64,000 nt of DNA from Umezawaea sp036375055 (GCF_036375055.1 NZ_DASUSQ010000070.1:1-64000); one strand, 5' to 3'. Positions 1-9,292 are shown, counted from the stretch's first letter. The notes: a model not told the origin generated them from the letters alone. Numbers and translations: made by a program.

Positions 1-16
1 TGGCAGCGTGGGCGCG

Positions 17-709
17 ATGAGTCGCAGGACGCCGATCCGCAAGCCGATCCCCGTGAAGTCCCACCGGGGCGCGCTGCCCCCGTTGACGCCCGCGCAGCGA
101 GCCGTCGTCGACGCCGCCCGACAGTTGCCGCAGCTCACGGACCCGCTGGACGTCGAGGTGGCGTTGAGCGCCGCGGTGGCGCCCGCCCTGGACGAGGACG
201 TGTGGCCCGGGGTGATCGCGAACGCCGTGGCGGTGCCGAGCAGGCGGAGCCTGGCGCTGCTGCGGGCCGTGGCGGTGCTGGTGCCCGAGTCGGGTGCCGC
301 CGCGGCGGCGGACGGGCTGGGCGACCTGCCCGAGCCGGGGTGGCCGGCCGCGCTGGACGGACTGGTGGTCGGCGAGTGCTGGGTGGTCGACCAGCGGTCC
401 GAGGAGGGGCACCAGACGCTGCTGTGCACCTACTCCTACGGCGACGAGGTGCACGCGGGGCTGTACCTGGTGGACGAGAACCTGGGCGGGGTGGTGAAGA
501 ACGCGTTCATCACCAAGGACGTCGAGACCGCGCGGACGATGCTCGGCGAGCACGGGGCCGTCGAGGAGATCGCGGCCGACGAGGCGCACCGGCGGTTGGC
601 CGAGGCGTACGGGAAGGTCGACGGCGGGCCGGGGTTGGGGATCGACCCGGACGTGTACGTGGTGCGGCTGCTGGTGTCGCGGCGGATCGCGGTGGCTCAG
701 CGCTCGTAG
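17..709 (+). CDS. Hypothetical protein, copy A of a local paralogue pair
   Basis: I do not recognise the family. The product is 230 aa, soluble and acidic, with no signal peptide or membrane segment. It aligns end to end with the protein at 3821-4501. Shared blocks are AQRAVV, TDPL(D/E)VE, PSRR.xALLRA, LLCTY followed by a GD pair, and a GGV(V/I)xNAF(I/V)T segment near residues 160-170. I chose ATG 17 because its MSR aligns with the VSR start of the other copy; an in-frame GTG lies at 8. The 3' end overlaps the convergent ABC transporter gene by 13 nt. The two copies bracket the DUF2786 gene and the ABC exporter, which suggests a shared process, but no function can be assigned. Confidence 0.75.
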   Translation: MSRRTPIRKPIPVKSHRGALPPLTPAQRAVVDAARQLPQLTDPLDVEVALSAAVAPALDEDVWPGVIANAVAVPSRRSLALLRAVAVLVPESGAAAAADGLGDLPEPGWPAALDGLVVGECWVVDQRSEEGHQTLLCTYSYGDEVHAGLYLVDENLGGVVKNAFITKDVETARTMLGEHGAVEEIAADEAHRRLAEAYGKVDGGPGLGIDPDVYVVRLLVSRRIAVAQRS

Positions 710-2595
710 GCGCGGGCCTGGATGTCGTACAGCTCGCGGTAGACGCCGTCGGCCGCCATCAGCTCGTCGTGCGTTCCCTGGGCGACGACGCGGCCGTCGT
801 CCAGCACGACGATGCGGTCCACGTGGCGGATGTTCGCCAAGCGGTGGGTGACCAGGATCGTGGTCCTCGACCGCGTCGCGTGCTGGAGGCCGGCGAACAC
901 GGTCGCCTCGGCCTTGGCGTCCAGCGCGGCCGTGGGCTCGTCGGCGACCAGGACGGCGGCGTCGCGGTAGATGCCGCGCGCCACGCTGATCCGCTGCCAC
1001 TGGCCGCCCGAGGGTTCGTGGCCGTCCTTGAACTCCTTCGACAGCACCGTCTTCTCGCCGCGCGGGAGCGCCTCCAGCACCGACCGCGCGCCGGACTGGT
1101 CCACGGCCTCCGCCCACCCCTCGCCGGAGGGGTCGTGGCGGTCGAGCCTGCCGACCCGGATGTTGTGGCCCGCGGTCATGGGCCAGCGCGCGGGTTCCTG
1201 CGAGATCACCGAGATCCGCGTGTGCACGGACTTCCGGTCGGCGGCGGCGATGTCCACGTCGTCCCACAGCACCCGGCCCTCGTCGGGCGTGTAGAGGCCG
1301 GTGATCAGCTTGCCCAGCGTGGTCTTGCCGGACCCGTTCTGGCCGACCAGCGCGACGACCTCGCCGCGGTTGATCTCCAGGTCGACGCCGATCAGCGCGG
1401 GCCGGTCGGCGTCGGGGTAGGTGAACGTCACGTCCTCCAGCCGGATCACGGCCGGGTCGGCGGGCGCGGTGACACCCGTCGACACGTGGTGGCGGGTGTG
1501 CGCGGTGGCGAGCAGCCGCCGGTAGAAGTCGATGTAGAACGAGTGCTCGTAGAGCTGGTTCACCGCGTACATCGTGGTGGACAGCGAGGTCGACGCCGTG
1601 CGCATCGCGACCACCGCCGCGCCCGCCAGCGCGAGCGGCATCGCGTTCGTGTAGAGCAGGAACCCGAGGACGAGGTAGGCGATCCCGGTGCCGATCCCCG
1701 CCAGGGTCCGCCCCACGAGCCGCACCAGCGTCTTGCGCGACTCCATCCGCACCTCCTCCGCCGTCACGTCGTTCGCGATCCGCCGGTGCTCGGCGATCAG
1801 CGGCTCCTGGAGCGTCAGCGCGAACCGCTCGACGGCCACGTCCCTCGCGACCATCAGGTTCTCCACCACGAACAGGCGCAGGTGACGGGTCACCATCCGG
1901 AGGAAGTTGCGGTAGCCGAGCTTCGCGACCCGCATCGCCGCCCAGCCGTCCGCGACGGCCGAGAGCAGCAGCACGGGCGCCAGCCACGGGTTCAGCACGC
2001 CCGCCGTGACCATCGCGGCCAGCAGCGAGATCAGCGCCGACACGAGGTCCGCGACCACCCGGTTGGCGACCTCGATCGAGTTCATCGCGTGCCGACCGCC
2101 CTGCCGGACGAGCTCGCGGAAGTCCGGGTCGTCGAACGCCGCCAGGTCCACGCCGATCACCGCCGTGTTCAGCGTGTCCTGCGCCGCGTGCCGCACGCGC
2201 GGCGTCAACGCGCCCTGCACCGCGCCCGCCGCGCTGTCCAGCAGCCCGCGCAGCGCGAACGACCCGACGAGCAGCCCGATCGACGGCAGCGCGGCCACCA
2301 GCCGCTGCGGCGTGGGCCCCTCCTCCAGCAGCCGGGTGAACACGCTGGCGGTGGCGAGCAGCCCGAACGCCGTCACGCACCCGGACAGCACCTGGATCAC
2401 GCCCGCCAGCGCCGTCAGCCACCGCGAGGTCCGCCACGCGAGCCGGATCACCAGCCACGTCGCGGCGGGCACCGCGGCCAGCGTCCGCCACGTCCCGGCG
2501 GCGGCCACCTGCGCGTCCACGGACGCCCAGCGCGGCGGTTCGAGGTCTTCTACTCCGATGAGGGTTTCGGCCACCGGGTCAGGTTGCCGGGCCAC
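697..2595 (-). CDS. ABC exporter, fused membrane and ATPase domains
   Basis: A 632-aa half-transporter of the exporter class, expected to dimerise in the membrane and couple ATP hydrolysis to export of an unknown substrate. Residues about 60-350 form the hydrophobic transmembrane domain. The ATPase domain follows, with Walker A GQNGSGKTT (418-426), the signature region EPSGGQWQR (about 527-535) and Walker B plus D-loop VLVADEPTAALD (about 548-559). The signature has proline where LSGGQ has leucine, which is tolerated in some exporters. The GTG start at 2595 lies inside the end of the upstream DUF2786 gene (17-nt overlap), so the two are probably translationally coupled. A later GTG at 2574 is an alternative start. 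The substrate cannot be told from sequence. Confidence 0.9.
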   Translation of the reverse strand: MARQPDPVAETLIGVEDLEPPRWASVDAQVAAAGTWRTLAAVPAATWLVIRLAWRTSRWLTALAGVIQVLSGCVTAFGLLATASVFTRLLEEGPTPQRLVAALPSIGLLVGSFALRGLLDSAAGAVQGALTPRVRHAAQDTLNTAVIGVDLAAFDDPDFRELVRQGGRHAMNSIEVANRVVADLVSALISLLAAMVTAGVLNPWLAPVLLLSAVADGWAAMRVAKLGYRNFLRMVTRHLRLFVVENLMVARDVAVERFALTLQEPLIAEHRRIANDVTAEEVRMESRKTLVRLVGRTLAGIGTGIAYLVLGFLLYTNAMPLALAGAAVVAMRTASTSLSTTMYAVNQLYEHSFYIDFYRRLLATAHTRHHVSTGVTAPADPAVIRLEDVTFTYPDADRPALIGVDLEINRGEVVALVGQNGSGKTTLGKLITGLYTPDEGRVLWDDVDIAAADRKSVHTRISVISQEPARWPMTAGHNIRVGRLDRHDPSGEGWAEAVDQSGARSVLEALPRGEKTVLSKEFKDGHEPSGGQWQRISVARGIYRDAAVLVADEPTAALDAKAEATVFAGLQHATRSRTTILVTHRLANIRHVDRIVVLDDGRVVAQGTHDELMAADGVYRELYDIQARAYER

Positions 2596-3748
2596 CGCCC
2601 AGCGCGGCCCGGTTCACCGTCAGGTTCGCCGAGTTGGCGGCGGTGCGGCCCGCGTCCCAGCCCGCTTCGCTGCGCACCGTGACGGATTTCGACTTCGTCT
2701 TGGTGAACAGGGTCTCGAACAGCACGTCCACGGCCTGCTTGCGCTCCGACAGCACGGGCAGCAACCGGTCGTCGGAGGCGGGCGCCTCGGTCGCGGCCTC
2801 CAGCCGTTCGCCGACGCGGTGCGCGTAGGAGTAGAGGAACGACTTGCGGTAGCCGCGGCTGCGCGCCTCGGCGCCCTTGGACGCCCCCGAGCCCGCCGCC
2901 ACCATCGCCCTGGTGGCCTGCACCAGCAGCGACGTCGACAGCAGCTCGACGATCTCCAGGTCCATCTCCTCGCCGACCAGCGCGACGAACCCGATGTTGC
3001 CGTACACGACGGCCCGCGACCGGTTCGCCTTCGCCACCACGTGCACGAGCTGCGCCTTGCCGTCGAAGTAGCTCTTGTCGAGCCACATCCGCCGCGAGGT
3101 CGCGGTCTGCGGGACGTGCGCGTCCGCGTCGACCGCCGCGCGCTCGAACGCGTGCCGGTTCATCAGCTCCTGGGCCTTGGCCGACAGCGCCTCGGCCTCG
3201 TCGGGGAACTGCGACGACTCGGCCTTCGCGAGCAGCCCCCTGACCCGGTTCAGCACCTTGGAGCTGACGCCGACGTGCGTGACCTCGATCGTCGCCGAGC
3301 CCGGACGCGGCAGGATGTTCTGCAACCGGGGGAGCAGCAGCAGCCGGGACAGCAGCGCCACGACGACCTCCACGGCGTCCTGCCGCAGCTCGATGTGCTT
3401 GCGCGCCCACTCGTCCACGTGCGGCTGCCCGCGGTCCCACCACACGGTCGCGTCGATCTCCCCGAGCTGGTCGCGCCAGCGCGGGTGGATCGTCGCCTCC
3501 GGGTACCGCTCGACCTCCGACGCGATGGCGTCGACCAGCATCGAGACCGCCCGCTCGTCGTCGTGCCGCCCGACGACCTGCACCAGGTCGTACGGCAGCC
3601 AGCCCGCGTTCCACAGGTTGTCCAGTTCGCGGTGCAGCACGTCGGTGATCGCCCGGTCCAGGTCGGCCGACGACACCGCGTCGAGCTTCGGGATCCGGAG
3701 GCGCGGGTTCGCCGCGGCTTCCCACAGTGCCTTGCCCACGGTGTCCAC
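2579..3748 (-). CDS. DUF2786 domain protein
   Basis: 389 aa. The middle carries the DUF2786 signature, a helical segment reading LLAKAESSQFPDEAEALSAK with the following QELMNRHA. The C-terminal part resembles the region that usually follows this domain (KSFLYSYAHRVGERL). The biochemical role of DUF2786 is unknown; it is common in actinobacteria and in phages and plasmids. I chose GTG 3748 because a GGGGAG ribosome-binding site stands about 10 nt upstream; a longer reading frame to 4042 would run antisense through the facing gene. The gene overlaps the ABC exporter start by 17 nt and is divergent from paralogue B, leaving a 72-nt shared control region. Confidence 0.85.
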   Translation of the reverse strand: MDTVGKALWEAAANPRLRIPKLDAVSSADLDRAITDVLHRELDNLWNAGWLPYDLVQVVGRHDDERAVSMLVDAIASEVERYPEATIHPRWRDQLGEIDATVWWDRGQPHVDEWARKHIELRQDAVEVVVALLSRLLLLPRLQNILPRPGSATIEVTHVGVSSKVLNRVRGLLAKAESSQFPDEAEALSAKAQELMNRHAFERAAVDADAHVPQTATSRRMWLDKSYFDGKAQLVHVVAKANRSRAVVYGNIGFVALVGEEMDLEIVELLSTSLLVQATRAMVAAGSGASKGAEARSRGYRKSFLYSYAHRVGERLEAATEAPASDDRLLPVLSERKQAVDVLFETLFTKTKSKSVTVRSEAGWDAGRTAANSANLTVNRAALGGGPAT

Positions 3749-3820
3749 GATGGGTGATTCTCCCCCGTCGCTCTGGTGTGGCTGCGGCCGGTGCGCCCTC
3801 CGCCGTGTCAGCCTCCGCGG

Positions 3821-4501
3821 GTGAGTCGTGGGACACAGGGCCGCAAGCAGCCGGTTCACCGCCCGATCGAGGTGGTGCGCGGTCCACAGCGGACGGAACT
3901 GGGGCTGGCGCAGCGCGCCGTCGTCCAGTCCTGCCGCGACCTCCCGCAGATGACCGACCCGCTGGAGGTGGAGCTCACGCTCAGCTCCGCCGTGCCGCCC
4001 GGTGTCGCCGACGAGAAGTTCTGGGTGGAGCTGGTCGACCACGCCGTGTCACTGCCCAGCAGGCGCAACCAGGCACTGCTGCGGGCCATGGCCGTGCTGC
4101 TCACCGGCAGGCCGGGGGAGTGGGCGGTGGCGTTCGCGCCGCCGGTCGTCGACTCGCTCGGCGTGCGCGGCGCGTGGATCTGCGACCGGTCGCTGGACGC
4201 GGGCTACCTGGCGCTGCTGTGCACCTACGCGCACGGCGACGACGAGCACGCGATGGTGTTCCTCATCGACGAGGTGGCGGGCGGGGTGATCCGCAACGCC
4301 TTCGTGACCAGGGAGGTCGCCGTCGCCAGGGAGCGGATGGCCGCGCAGGGCACGTTGGAGGAGATCAACCCGGCGGCGGCGCACTGGCTGCTCGCCAAGT
4401 CCTACGACAGGCTGGACCGGTGGCCAGCGCTCACCGTGGACCCCGAGGTGCACCGCACCCGGCTGGTCGCGAACCGCCGGATCGCCCTCGCCTTCGGCTG
4501 A
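3821..4501 (+). CDS. Hypothetical protein, copy B of a local paralogue pair
   Basis: 226 aa, function unknown. It is the second copy of the protein at 17-709, with the same block order (AQRAVV, MTDPLEVE, SRRNQALLRAMAVL, LLCTY, GGVIRNAFVT). The GTG at 3821 was preferred over GTG 3776 because it aligns with the ATG of copy A and leaves an intergenic promoter region facing the DUF2786 gene. It is followed after 84 nt by the SNF2-type helicase in the same direction, so the two could be cotranscribed. Divergence between copies is substantial, so the duplication is old rather than an assembly artefact. No catalytic motif is obvious. Confidence 0.75.
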   Translation: MSRGTQGRKQPVHRPIEVVRGPQRTELGLAQRAVVQSCRDLPQMTDPLEVELTLSSAVPPGVADEKFWVELVDHAVSLPSRRNQALLRAMAVLLTGRPGEWAVAFAPPVVDSLGVRGAWICDRSLDAGYLALLCTYAHGDDEHAMVFLIDEVAGGVIRNAFVTREVAVARERMAAQGTLEEINPAAAHWLLAKSYDRLDRWPALTVDPEVHRTRLVANRRIALAFG

Positions 4502-4585
4502 GCGCGCGCGTGTTTGGATCACGAGCCCGAGTGGCACACTGCGACGACATCACCGAAGCCGTCCGTCAGGCGCTAAGGGGCGTGC

Positions 4586-6727
4586 GTGAACGACTCGTCG
4601 AAGATCGGCAAGCCCGCCAGGGAGCTGCTGGCCGCCGCTGCCGCGTTCCGCACGCAGGCCGAAGGGGTGCGGGACGAGCCCGACCGGCTGCGCGCGCTCG
4701 CCGTGGCCCGGTACGAGGCGGTGCGGGACTCGCTGGTCGCTGACCTGGTCCGGGCCATGCCGGTGGAGAAGCTGCGCGACGCGGCGGCCGGTCTGCGGCT
4801 CGGGAAGCTCAGGGCCGCGGGGTTCCAGACCGTGGCCGACGTGGCCGGGTCGTCGTTCGCCCGGCTCGACGGGGTGCCCGGTGTGGGCCCGCAGTCGGCC
4901 CGGCAGCTGCTCGACGCGGCCAGGGCCGTCGTCGACTCGCTCAAGCGGGACACCTCCGTGCGGCTGGACCCCGACCGGGCCGGTCGGGGGCAGACCGAGC
5001 TGCTCCAGCTCCTGTCGAAGCTGCGGCGGGCCACCCAGCTCGTCGCACCGCTGCACGAGCCGATCACCGACGTGCTCGCGCGGGTCGACGCCGACGTGCG
5101 CGCGGCGTCGCGCGCGTCCAGCGGTGTGCGGATGTTCTTCTCCCTCAAGAAGAACAAGCAGGCGGCGCTGGACGCGCTGGCGCGGCTGGAGGAACTGCTC
5201 GGCAGCCGGGACGTCGCCGCGCTGCGCGCCGTGGGCGTCCAGCTGCACGTGCCGGACCTCGACCACCGGGCGCTGTGGCGCGACTACGAGCTGGACGCCG
5301 CCGCGTACAACACCGCGCTCGCCGACCTGGCGGGTGCGGGGGCGGTGCCGGATCGCAGTGCCGCCAAGGGTTTCGTGCCCGCGGACATCGAGCGCGAGGT
5401 CGACTCGGTCACGCTCGACACGAGCAGGCTCACGGTCTCGCTGCGCGGCTACCAGGAGTTCGGCGCGAAGTTCGCGCTCGCCCGGAAACGCGTGATCATC
5501 GGCGACGAGATGGGGCTGGGCAAGACGATCGAGGCCATCGCCGTCATGGCGAGCCTGGCCGCGAAGGGCGGTCGCGGGTTCGTGGTGATCTGCCCGGCGA
5601 GCGTGGTCGTCAACTGGGTCAACGAGATCGCCCGGCACAGCGACCTCGTTCCGCACCGGCTGCACGGCGCCGGACGTGACGGCGCGGTCGGCGAGTGGCT
5701 CGACCAGGGCGGTGTCGGCGTGACGACGTTCGGCACGCTGCCGAAGCTGGCGCTGCCGAAGAGGTTCCGCCCGGCGCTCGTCGTGGTGGACGAGGCGCAC
5801 TTCGTGAAGAACCCGGACACCCAGCGCTCCAAGGCCGTCAACGCCGTGGTGCAGCGCGCCGACCGCGCGGTCCTGCTCACCGGCACGCCGATGGAGAACC
5901 GCGTGGACGAGTTCCGCACCCTCGTCTCCTACCTCCAGCCGGGCATCGCCGCACGGGCGGGCGGCACCGACGCCGTGGTCGGCGCCAAGGCGTTCCGCCG
6001 CCTGGTCGCGCCCGTCTACCTGCGGCGCAACCAGGAGGACGTGCTCGGCGAACTCCCCGAGCTGCTGGAGGTCGAGGACTGGGTCGAGTTCGACGGACCC
6101 GACCAGACCGCCTACCACGACGCCGTGCGCGCAGGGAACCTGATGGCCATGCGCCGCGCCGCCTACGAACCGGGCAAGCCCGAGGGCTCGGCGAAGCTGG
6201 AGCGGATGCTGGAGATCATCGAGGAGTCCCGCGACAACGGCTGGAAGGTCGTCGTCTTCTCCTACTTCCTCGACGTCCTCGACACGGTCGCCGAGCACAC
6301 CGGCGCCTACGGCCCGCTCACCGGCAGCACCTCGTCGTCCGGCCGCCAGCAGCTGGTCGACGACTTCACCGCCCACGAGGGCCACGCGGTGCTCGCGGCG
6401 CAGATCGAGGCGGGCGGGGTGGGCCTCAACATCCAGGCCGCGTCCGTCGTGATCATCGCCGAGCCGCAGTGGAAGCCCAGCACCGAGGACCAGGCCGTCG
6501 CCCGCTGCCACCGCATGGGGCAGGTCCGCAAGGTCCACGTGCACCGGTTGCTGGTGAAGGACAGCGTGGACGCGCGGGTGCGGGAGGTCCGCGACCACAA
6601 GACGCTGCTGTTCGACCACTACGCGCGGGAGAGCGACGCGAAGCACGGCCACGAGGCCGCGCTGGACTCGACGGTGTCGGTGGAGAAGCGCGTGGTGCTG
6701 GCCGAGCAGCAGCGGCTGGGGCTGTAG
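4586..6727 (+). CDS. HhH-containing SNF2/DEAD-like helicase
   Basis: 713-aa superfamily 2 DNA translocase of the SNF2 class. An N-terminal helix-hairpin-helix (LDGVPGVGPQSARQLL, residues 94-109) suggests DNA binding. The helicase core has motif I GDEMGLGKT (306-314), motif II DEAH (402-405) and motif III LTGTPMENR (431-439). The C-terminal lobe has the segment GGVGLNIQAA followed by QAVARCHRMGQ (motifs V-VI). SNF2 proteins move along double-stranded DNA and remodel protein-DNA complexes rather than unwinding strands. The GTG start has AAGGGG upstream. The stop lies 4 nt from the end of the convergent nuclease-helicase gene. Bacterial SNF2 proteins occur both as housekeeping factors and in phage-defence loci. 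Confidence 0.92.
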   Translation: MNDSSKIGKPARELLAAAAAFRTQAEGVRDEPDRLRALAVARYEAVRDSLVADLVRAMPVEKLRDAAAGLRLGKLRAAGFQTVADVAGSSFARLDGVPGVGPQSARQLLDAARAVVDSLKRDTSVRLDPDRAGRGQTELLQLLSKLRRATQLVAPLHEPITDVLARVDADVRAASRASSGVRMFFSLKKNKQAALDALARLEELLGSRDVAALRAVGVQLHVPDLDHRALWRDYELDAAAYNTALADLAGAGAVPDRSAAKGFVPADIEREVDSVTLDTSRLTVSLRGYQEFGAKFALARKRVIIGDEMGLGKTIEAIAVMASLAAKGGRGFVVICPASVVVNWVNEIARHSDLVPHRLHGAGRDGAVGEWLDQGGVGVTTFGTLPKLALPKRFRPALVVVDEAHFVKNPDTQRSKAVNAVVQRADRAVLLTGTPMENRVDEFRTLVSYLQPGIAARAGGTDAVVGAKAFRRLVAPVYLRRNQEDVLGELPELLEVEDWVEFDGPDQTAYHDAVRAGNLMAMRRAAYEPGKPEGSAKLERMLEIIEESRDNGWKVVVFSYFLDVLDTVAEHTGAYGPLTGSTSSSGRQQLVDDFTAHEGHAVLAAQIEAGGVGLNIQAASVVIIAEPQWKPSTEDQAVARCHRMGQVRKVHVHRLLVKDSVDARVREVRDHKTLLFDHYARESDAKHGHEAALDSTVSVEKRVVLAEQQRLGL

Positions 6728-6731
6728 ACCG

Positions 6732-8621
6732 CTACGCGGCGAACTTCCGCAGGTAGGCCTGCGTCTCGGGATCCTCGGAGAACACGCAGACGCCGCGCAT
6801 GCCCCGTGTCAGCAGGACCTTGTAGGTGTTGCGGATCAGCGTGGCGAAGTGGAGGTCGTCGGCCCTCTTCACCGCGGGGTCGTGCGAGTTGTCGCGCTGG
6901 GCCACCCAGTGGTCGCCGCGGCGGACGAAGTCCGTCCCGAAGATGACGCCCGCCCAGTCGTACTCGAAGCCCTGGGCGGTGTAGATGCAGCCGAGCTGGC
7001 CGAAGCCGCGGTCGTCGCTGGCCCAGAAGTGCGACGCGGGCGCGTCGGGGACCACCTTGTCGGGCTTCGCGTTCCACGGCCGGTGCCAGTCGCCGATCCG
7101 CACGTCCGGCACCAGCACCTTCGTGCCGTCCTGGGACACGGGATCGCTCCACGTCCAGCAGTACCCGGCGGCGATCCGCGCCGTCCCGAGGTCCTTCGCC
7201 CGCTGCGCGAGCAGCCACGACTCCATCTCGCGCGGGGAATCGGCGCTGCGCACCACGAACTCGTCGTCGGTTCGGGTGACCAGGTCCGACCAGGAGGTCG
7301 GGGTGCCCCTGATCCCCAGCAGCCTCGCCACCCACGTGTCGTAGAACTCCGAGCCGCCGCAGCGGAACTGCCCGCCGAGGTGCACCACCTCGACCTTGCA
7401 GTCCGCGGCTTCGGCCGCTGCCCTGATCTCCGACAGCGACCCCATCTCGCCGGGGCGCACCGTCTGGTGCTCGTCGAGCAGGAACACCGGAACCCTGGCG
7501 GCGTCGATCAGCTCCTCGATCTGCCGCCGGGCCTTCGCCCGCGCCTCGCTCTTCGTGTAGCGGTTGACGCTGGTCTCCCGGATGCGGTGCGCCTCGTCGC
7601 AGATGAGCACGTCCAGCCCGAACCGCTCCGCCTCGATGAAGTTGTTGAAGTACTTGAACATCGTCTGCACCCGCCGGTTGCGCTTGCCCGCGTGCCTGCG
7701 CATCGTGCTGGTGAACGCGCTCGACCCCGTCGCGTGGAAGGCGCTCTTCCCGCGCCTGGCCAGCTCGCCGAGCAGGCTGAGCGCGATGACGCTCTTCCCG
7801 GAACCCGGCCCGCCGAGGATCACGACCACGGTCTGCGTGCGCGACGCGTGAGCGCGGTCGACCGCTCGGGTGACCAGGCTGTAGGCGACCTGCTGCTCGT
7901 CGAGGAGGACGAACTGCTCGCGCTCCTGGATCTCCTTGGCGGCCAGTTCCAGCAGCGGCTTCGACGGGGCGTGGCGCATGCCGAGGAACTCGTCGGCGGC
8001 GCGGCGGGAGTCGTCGCGCGCGGCCGGTTCGCGGTCGAGCAGCGCCCGCAGGCGGTCGACCAGCTGCCCCTTGGTGTCGAGCGTGAACAGCCGCCCGTAG
8101 TCGTCCATCGCGTACTGGGAGATGCCCCAGACCCCGGAGTCGCGGGCGTTGTGCAGGTAGGCCAGACCGTGCACGGCACCGGGCTGTTCGGCGAGCGCGG
8201 GCGTCGAGTCGACGAGGTACTCGCAGTAGCGCCGAACCTGCTCGACCGGGTGCAGGACCGGGTTCGCGTAGTGGTCGATCCGCACGAGGTCGTCGCTGTA
8301 CGGCTCGGCCTTCGACCACTGCTTCAGCTCGACGAGCACGTACACCGGCCTGCCGTGCTTCGGACTCCGGCCGCACAGGACGACGTCCACCCGCTTCGGG
8401 CTGTGCGGCAGCTTGTGCTCCAGCAGGACCTCGACGTGTCCGAGACCGGCGTCGACCAGGTCGGAGAGGAACGCGGGCAGGCTGTTGCGCCACGACCGCA
8501 CCTCGCCGTCACCCACCCCCGTGTCGAACTGGATCCGCGCTTGCTCGGCGAGGACGGTGTGCAACCGGTCCGACCTGGCGTCGCCGAGCAGGACCTCGGC
8601 GCTCTGACGGACGAGAGCCAC
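6732..8621 (-). CDS. DUF2075-type helicase with a nuclease-like N-terminus
   Basis: 629 aa. The C-terminal two thirds match the DUF2075 (schlafen-like) P-loop family: Walker A GGPGSGKS (270-277), a DEAH box in VLICDEAHRIRE (341-344), and a late helicase-type segment with YTAQGFEYDW. The N-terminal 110 residues carry D79 in RVDVVLCG and E98-x-K100 in VLVELKQW, the D...ExK pattern of PD-(D/E)XK nucleases; this reading is my inference from the motif. The combination suggests an ATP-driven nucleic-acid processing enzyme. The GTG start has GGGGGAA upstream. It is convergent with the SNF2 gene, with only 4 nt between the stops. No partner toxin or methylase is visible next to it. Confidence 0.88.
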   Translation of the reverse strand: MALVRQSAEVLLGDARSDRLHTVLAEQARIQFDTGVGDGEVRSWRNSLPAFLSDLVDAGLGHVEVLLEHKLPHSPKRVDVVLCGRSPKHGRPVYVLVELKQWSKAEPYSDDLVRIDHYANPVLHPVEQVRRYCEYLVDSTPALAEQPGAVHGLAYLHNARDSGVWGISQYAMDDYGRLFTLDTKGQLVDRLRALLDREPAARDDSRRAADEFLGMRHAPSKPLLELAAKEIQEREQFVLLDEQQVAYSLVTRAVDRAHASRTQTVVVILGGPGSGKSVIALSLLGELARRGKSAFHATGSSAFTSTMRRHAGKRNRRVQTMFKYFNNFIEAERFGLDVLICDEAHRIRETSVNRYTKSEARAKARRQIEELIDAARVPVFLLDEHQTVRPGEMGSLSEIRAAAEAADCKVEVVHLGGQFRCGGSEFYDTWVARLLGIRGTPTSWSDLVTRTDDEFVVRSADSPREMESWLLAQRAKDLGTARIAAGYCWTWSDPVSQDGTKVLVPDVRIGDWHRPWNAKPDKVVPDAPASHFWASDDRGFGQLGCIYTAQGFEYDWAGVIFGTDFVRRGDHWVAQRDNSHDPAVKRADDLHFATLIRNTYKVLLTRGMRGVCVFSEDPETQAYLRKFAA

Positions 8622-9172
8622 TGCTGTTCCCCCACGTGGGCACGCCGAATGGACGTGCGGGTGGGGGCAACGACGAGGCGCTGTTTCCAGCGCGCTCGGT
8701 GCCCGTCGGGCCGCGCCACGAGGTTAGCGGCAGGGGGACGGTTCGACGTGGAGCAGGGGGACGGCCGCGTGGGATCGGGCTCACGTGGGCCTGCGACCGA
8801 GTTGCTCGGATGAGGTTTCGGCATAGACCCTGCTCACGGGCTTGCGAGCGACCCTCTTGGCAGGACGAGCCCACCGCCGGGGCCCTGGTCGGCAGCAGGT
8901 GTGAGCGATCTTCGCGTGCCAGGGGTGGAGGGGGTCGGGAACTGCTCGACCGGTAGTCGTTCGGATGCGCTGGGGAATGGAGCGGGAATCCGACTCGCGG
9001 CGTTGTGAGCGCTTTCACGGGAGAAGGCCGACAAGGAGAAGGGGTGGTCGGCTCGCTAAGGCGATCGGGAGGGCGCTCGACGCTTGGGGGAACGCCCAGG
9101 CGGGAATGGGCAGGGGCGCCGTGAGAGGAGTGGGTGCTGGTCACAGCGGTAGGGTGCGCTACCCCGGAATGC
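8622..9172. other. Region without a recognisable gene
   Basis: About 550 nt between the nuclease-helicase start and the tRNA-Lys terminator. Open frames on both strands exist (for example 8636-8956 and 8965-9192 on +) but their products are arginine/glycine-rich, have no recognisable domain, and show no convincing ribosome-binding site plus start. I see no repeat, tRNA or attachment site. The right end is the hairpin downstream of tRNA-Lys. Confidence 0.5.
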
Positions 9173-9210
9173 AAAGAAGTGGTCCAGCATAAATGCTGGA
9201 CCACTTCTTT
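9173..9210. terminator. Perfect 18-bp hairpin downstream of tRNA-Lys
   Basis: Arms 9173-9190 and 9193-9210 are exact reverse complements with a 2-nt centre. Read on the minus strand it follows the tRNA 3' end by 8 nt and ends in TTCTTT, as expected for an intrinsic terminator. Its symmetry would let it act in both directions. Confidence 0.8.
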
Positions 9211-9218
9211 GAACCAGG

Positions 9219-9292
9219 TGCGCCGCCAGGGACTCGAACCCCGGACCCGCTGATTAAGAGTCAGCTGCTCTAACCAACTGAGCTAGCGGCGC
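9219..9292 (-). tRNA. tRNA-Lys (anticodon CTT)
   Basis: The minus strand folds as a tRNA. The acceptor arms GCGCCGC and GCGGCGC pair exactly, the D-arm contains AGCTCAGTTGGTTAGAGC, the anticodon loop reads CTCTTAA (anticodon CTT, codon AAG), and the T-arm contains GGTTCGAGTCC. The discriminator base is A (9219). The 3' CCA is not encoded. Confidence 0.95.

Noticed and set aside
202..2682. 826-aa open frame on the plus strand
   Set aside because: It is antisense to the ABC exporter and has no recognisable domain.
4586..8621. A DISARM-type or BREX-type defence system
   Set aside because: A SNF2-like helicase is present, but no methyltransferase, DUF1998, PLD, PglX or PglZ genes accompany it.
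8509..9204. 231-aa minus-strand frame in the gene-poor stretch before tRNA-Lys
   Set aside because: It overlaps the start of the nuclease-helicase gene, lacks a ribosome-binding site and shows a low-complexity Ser/Pro/Arg product.
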